This document shows, in pieces, positions 5,952-7,614 of a stretch of 7,614 nucleotides of DNA. The notes below the pieces were generated by a model. That model was not told the origin of the DNA, searched no databases, and worked only from the letters and a program-made list of their open reading frames with translations. The DNA is from Nitrospinota bacterium (GTDB taxonomy: Bacteria > Nitrospinota > Nitrospinia > UBA9942), in NCBI GenBank assembly GCA_016234205.1, contig JACRGN010000149.1:1-7614 (forward strand), read 5' to 3'. The position numbers were made by a program, and so were the translations under genes. Every line of letters starts with the position of its first letter. Position 1 is the first letter of the stretch.

Positions 5952-6272
5952 ATGGATAATAAAAAGCAACTCATAGATTTAGTCTGTAAGGGATACTGTA
6001 AGTTTTATAAAGAATCAAAGAATGAAGAGCTCGCCTGTGAAGGATTCAGATTTTTTGAAAGGTCATTCAGCCCACTTTTAGCAGACAATACTAATAAATA
6101 CAACACGCCTGAAACTTTTAAATATGATTCTGTCCTGATGGATATCCTCTGTAAAAAGTGTGATTTCTTAATTGATGGATGCGATTACAGGGATGAAAAA
6201 TATCATGATAAAGCATCTCCCTGCGGCGGCTTTATTTTGCTACATAGAATAATGGAGGAACAAAAAACCTGA
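5952..6272 (+). CDS. Small cysteine-rich protein of unknown function
   Basis: A 106-residue soluble protein that I do not recognise. It has seven cysteines: Cys12 and Cys16 (VCKGYCKFY), Cys29 (ELACEGF), Cys67, Cys70 and Cys77 (LCKKCDFLIDGC), and Cys91 (SPCGGF). The CxxxC and CxxCx6C spacing, with a His at 85, would suit a metal or Fe-S site. No signal peptide or transmembrane segment is visible. The start at 5952 is the first ATG of the frame after the palindrome; there is no Shine-Dalgarno before it. It lies between two radical SAM genes and directly after the Cys-tailed 20-residue peptide, so an accessory role for one of the radical SAM enzymes (electron transfer, chaperone or substrate) is plausible but only inferred from context. 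That it is a real gene is supported by codon-like composition, the ordered cysteine pattern and the absence of a better frame on either strand. Confidence 0.75.
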   Translation: MDNKKQLIDLVCKGYCKFYKESKNEELACEGFRFFERSFSPLLADNTNKYNTPETFKYDSVLMDILCKKCDFLIDGCDYRDEKYHDKASPCGGFILLHRIMEEQKT

Positions 6273-6274
6273 TT

Positions 6275-6440
6275 TTAACCAGAGTCACAGAGAATAAAAA
6301 AATTAAAAGATTAATTTTGGACACAGATGAACACAGATTTTTTAGGATTTAAAAAGAAAATAATTTTTATCTGTGTTTGATATGTGTAAATCTGTGTCCC
6401 ATTTATTTATCTTCTCTCTGTGGCTCCGTGCCTCTGTGGC
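6275..6440. repeat. Imperfect palindromic repeat, CACAGAG type, third copy, with nested palindrome
   Basis: The outer left edge TTAACCAGAGTCACAGAG (6275-6292) pairs imperfectly with the right arm CTCTCTGTGGCTCCGTGCCTCTGTGG (6414-6439). The right arm is nearly identical to that of the first copy (CTCCGTGCCTCTGTGGCAA at 504-522). The element fills the spacer between the Cys-rich gene and the second radical SAM gene. A second family is nested in the middle, as in the 2455-2620 copy. Confidence 0.87.
6319..6399. repeat. Inner palindrome, ACACAGAT type, 10-base period, nested
   Basis: GGACACAGATGAACACAGAT (6319-6338) shows the unit ACACAGAT twice at a 10-base period. It pairs with ATCTGTGT (6369-6376) and ATCTGTGTCC (6390-6399); the outermost ten bases match perfectly. 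It is related to the inner palindrome at 2502-2574 and occupies the same position inside a CACAGAG element. Confidence 0.85.
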
Positions 6441-6448
6441 AAATTTTT

Positions 6449-7614
6449 ATGAATAGATTTTTAAGGCTTTCACCACACTGCTCTCTCAAGAGGCTTGAAA
6501 AACCTTACATATATGATATAAAAAACGACGAACTCTATGAGATAGACGATAAGGCAGAAGATTTTATAAAGAGGTGTGACGGTATAAATCTCATCTCTGT
6601 CAAAGGAGAGGATGAGGAATTTATGGATTTCTGCCTCAAAGAAAATCTCCTCCAAATCTCAGAAATACCTATAATCCAAAATCTTAAATCTTCCGACCCA
6701 TCCACTGGATGGGTGCCCCGAAATCTTCAATCTCCAATTCCTTCCCTCAGATACCTTGAGCTTCAGCTTACGGCAAGGTGTAATCTCTCATGCAGGCACT
6801 GTTATCTCGGAAAACCTAAAAACATAGAATTAAATCTTGATTCTGTCAGGAAAATCTTAAAAGAGTTTGAAGATGTTCAGGGCTTAAGGCTTATAATATC
6901 AGGCGGCGAACCGATGCTTTATTCCAATTTTTGGGAGTTTAATAATTTCCTTCCTGAGTATAACTTCCGCAAAGTTTTATTAACAAGCGGATGGTTTATC
7001 GGTAAAAAAGAGGCTCTAAAATTAAATGTAAATGAAGTTCAGGTGAGCCTTGATGGTCTTGAAGACGGACACGATACCTTACGGGGGAAGGGGAGTTTTA
7101 AGAGGGCGATAACCGCTATGAAATATGTAAAGGAGGCTGGGATAGACCTCTCTATAGCAACTATGGTTCACCCATATAATCTAAGTGACTTTCCAAAAAT
7201 GGCTGCCATGCTTAATAGTTACAATGTTATCGAATGGGGTATAGATGTTCCATTGCAGACAGGAAATCTTAAATCTGTAAAGGATTTTATAGTATCGCCT
7301 GAAAAGGGAGGGGAGTATTTAAAATTTGCCTATGGAGGGAGTTATCACGGCGGCTCAGAAGGGTATGTATGCGGGAGGCATATATGCACAATAATGCCAA
7401 GCGGTAAAGTTTGTAAGTGCGGATTTTATGAAGATAGACCGCTTGGAAATATAGAAGAGGGTTTAAGAAACTGCTGGCAGAGAAACTACCACATGCCTTT
7501 AAAAGATTTACAATGTCATGACTGCATATATATTGAGGAATGCCAGGGCGGCTGCAGGTTCAGGGCAGAGACTCCGACATCACCCGACCCTGTAATGTGC
7601 GCCCTCTATAAACC
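6449..7614 (+). CDS. Radical SAM/SPASM protein with PqqD-like (RRE-like) N-terminal segment, 3' end outside window
   Basis: The frame from ATG 6449 stays open to the window edge (388 full codons). Residues about 15-70 (PYIYDIKNDELYEID, then F-I-K-R-C-D-G, E-E-F and C-L-K-E-N-L-L) resemble a short PqqD-like winged-helix/RRE domain, the fold that binds precursor peptides in many RiPP radical SAM enzymes. Cys111, Cys115 and Cys118 (CNLSCRHC) bind the catalytic [4Fe-4S] cluster, and SGGEP is at 151-155. The C-terminal part has SPASM-type cysteines for auxiliary clusters: Cys308, Cys313, Cys322, Cys324, Cys356, Cys359, Cys365, Cys369 (CQGGCRF) and Cys384, so little is likely missing. It is a probable peptide- or protein-modifying enzyme; its substrate is unknown, and the upstream 20-residue Cys-tailed peptide is a candidate. 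The linker at about 75-98 is encoded by a short-period repeat with a hairpin. There is no Shine-Dalgarno; the start abuts a palindrome. Confidence 0.88.
   Translation, partial: MNRFLRLSPHCSLKRLEKPYIYDIKNDELYEIDDKAEDFIKRCDGINLISVKGEDEEFMDFCLKENLLQISEIPIIQNLKSSDPSTGWVPRNLQSPIPSLRYLELQLTARCNLSCRHCYLGKPKNIELNLDSVRKILKEFEDVQGLRLIISGGEPMLYSNFWEFNNFLPEYNFRKVLLTSGWFIGKKEALKLNVNEVQVSLDGLEDGHDTLRGKGSFKRAITAMKYVKEAGIDLSIATMVHPYNLSDFPKMAAMLNSYNVIEWGIDVPLQTGNLKSVKDFIVSPEKGGEYLKFAYGGSYHGGSEGYVCGRHICTIMPSGKVCKCGFYEDRPLGNIEEGLRNCWQRNYHMPLKDLQCHDCIYIEECQGGCRFRAETPTSPDPVMCALYK
6673..6741. repeat. In-gene heptad repeat split by a perfect hairpin
   Basis: Three heptads AATCCAA, AATCTTA, AATCTTC (6673-6693) are followed by a 28-base block containing the perfect hairpin ACCCATCC-ACT-GGATGGGT (6696-6714). 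Three more units AATCTTC, AATCTCC, AATTCC (6722-6741) then follow in the same orientation. The block is exactly four heptads long, so the 7-base phase is kept across it. The stretch encodes about residues 75-98 of the second radical SAM protein, between the RRE-like segment and the radical SAM core. It has no stop in the gene's frame. Confidence 0.8.

Noticed and set aside
363..6440. CRISPR array
   Set aside because: The repeats are palindromic pairs and 7-10-base periods scattered through spacers, with no evenly spaced 24-40-base direct repeats or unique spacers, and no cas genes.

Overview
The window is a gene-dense stretch in which every gene lies on the + strand. It appears to come from an anaerobic bacterium of moderate-to-low GC content. 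A phylum assignment is inference only: an AhbD/NirJ-like radical SAM protein, PCP_red-type tails in a region with no visible photosynthesis genes, a GAF histidine kinase with a lone receiver, and abundant short-period palindromic intergenic repeats together suggest a Nitrospirota (Thermodesulfovibrionia-like) or sulfate-reducer-type (former Deltaproteobacteria) genome.

Layout, left to right. (1) The C-terminal end of a glycogen synthase (glgA) at 1-366. (2) A soluble GAF-GAF histidine kinase (539-2458), then a receiver-only response regulator (2658-3041). (3) A protein with two universal stress (USP) domains and a C-terminal PCP_red-like domain (3112-4317). (4) An AhbD/NirJ-like radical SAM protein that also ends in a PCP_red-like domain (4403-5794). 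(5) A 20-codon cysteine-tailed ORF (5791-5853), coupled to the preceding gene by ATGA overlap and preceded by the strongest ribosome binding site in the window. (6) A 106-residue cysteine-rich protein of unknown function (5952-6272). (7) A radical SAM/SPASM protein with a PqqD-like (RRE-like) N-terminal segment, open at the right edge (6449-7614).

Four of the five longer spacers, and the short 3042-3111 spacer together with the end of the gene before it, are occupied by imperfect palindromes. Their arms are built from short-period units of 7, 8 or about 10 bases. Two of the three CACAGAG-type elements carry a second palindrome family nested inside. Related short repeats or hairpins also sit in frame inside three coding regions, at inter-domain linkers. 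No spacer exceeds 300 bases, and I saw no tRNA, rRNA, CRISPR array or transposase gene.

How the genes may work together: the left half is signalling and stress response (kinase, receiver, USP protein). The right half is radical SAM chemistry with a probable tetrapyrrole connection (AhbD/NirJ-like enzyme, PCP_red tails). It may also include a peptide-modifying unit made of the 20-residue Cys-tailed peptide, the Cys-rich protein and the RRE-like/SPASM radical SAM enzyme. That last unit is the part most likely to be undescribed; it is a hypothesis from gene context and not an identification.
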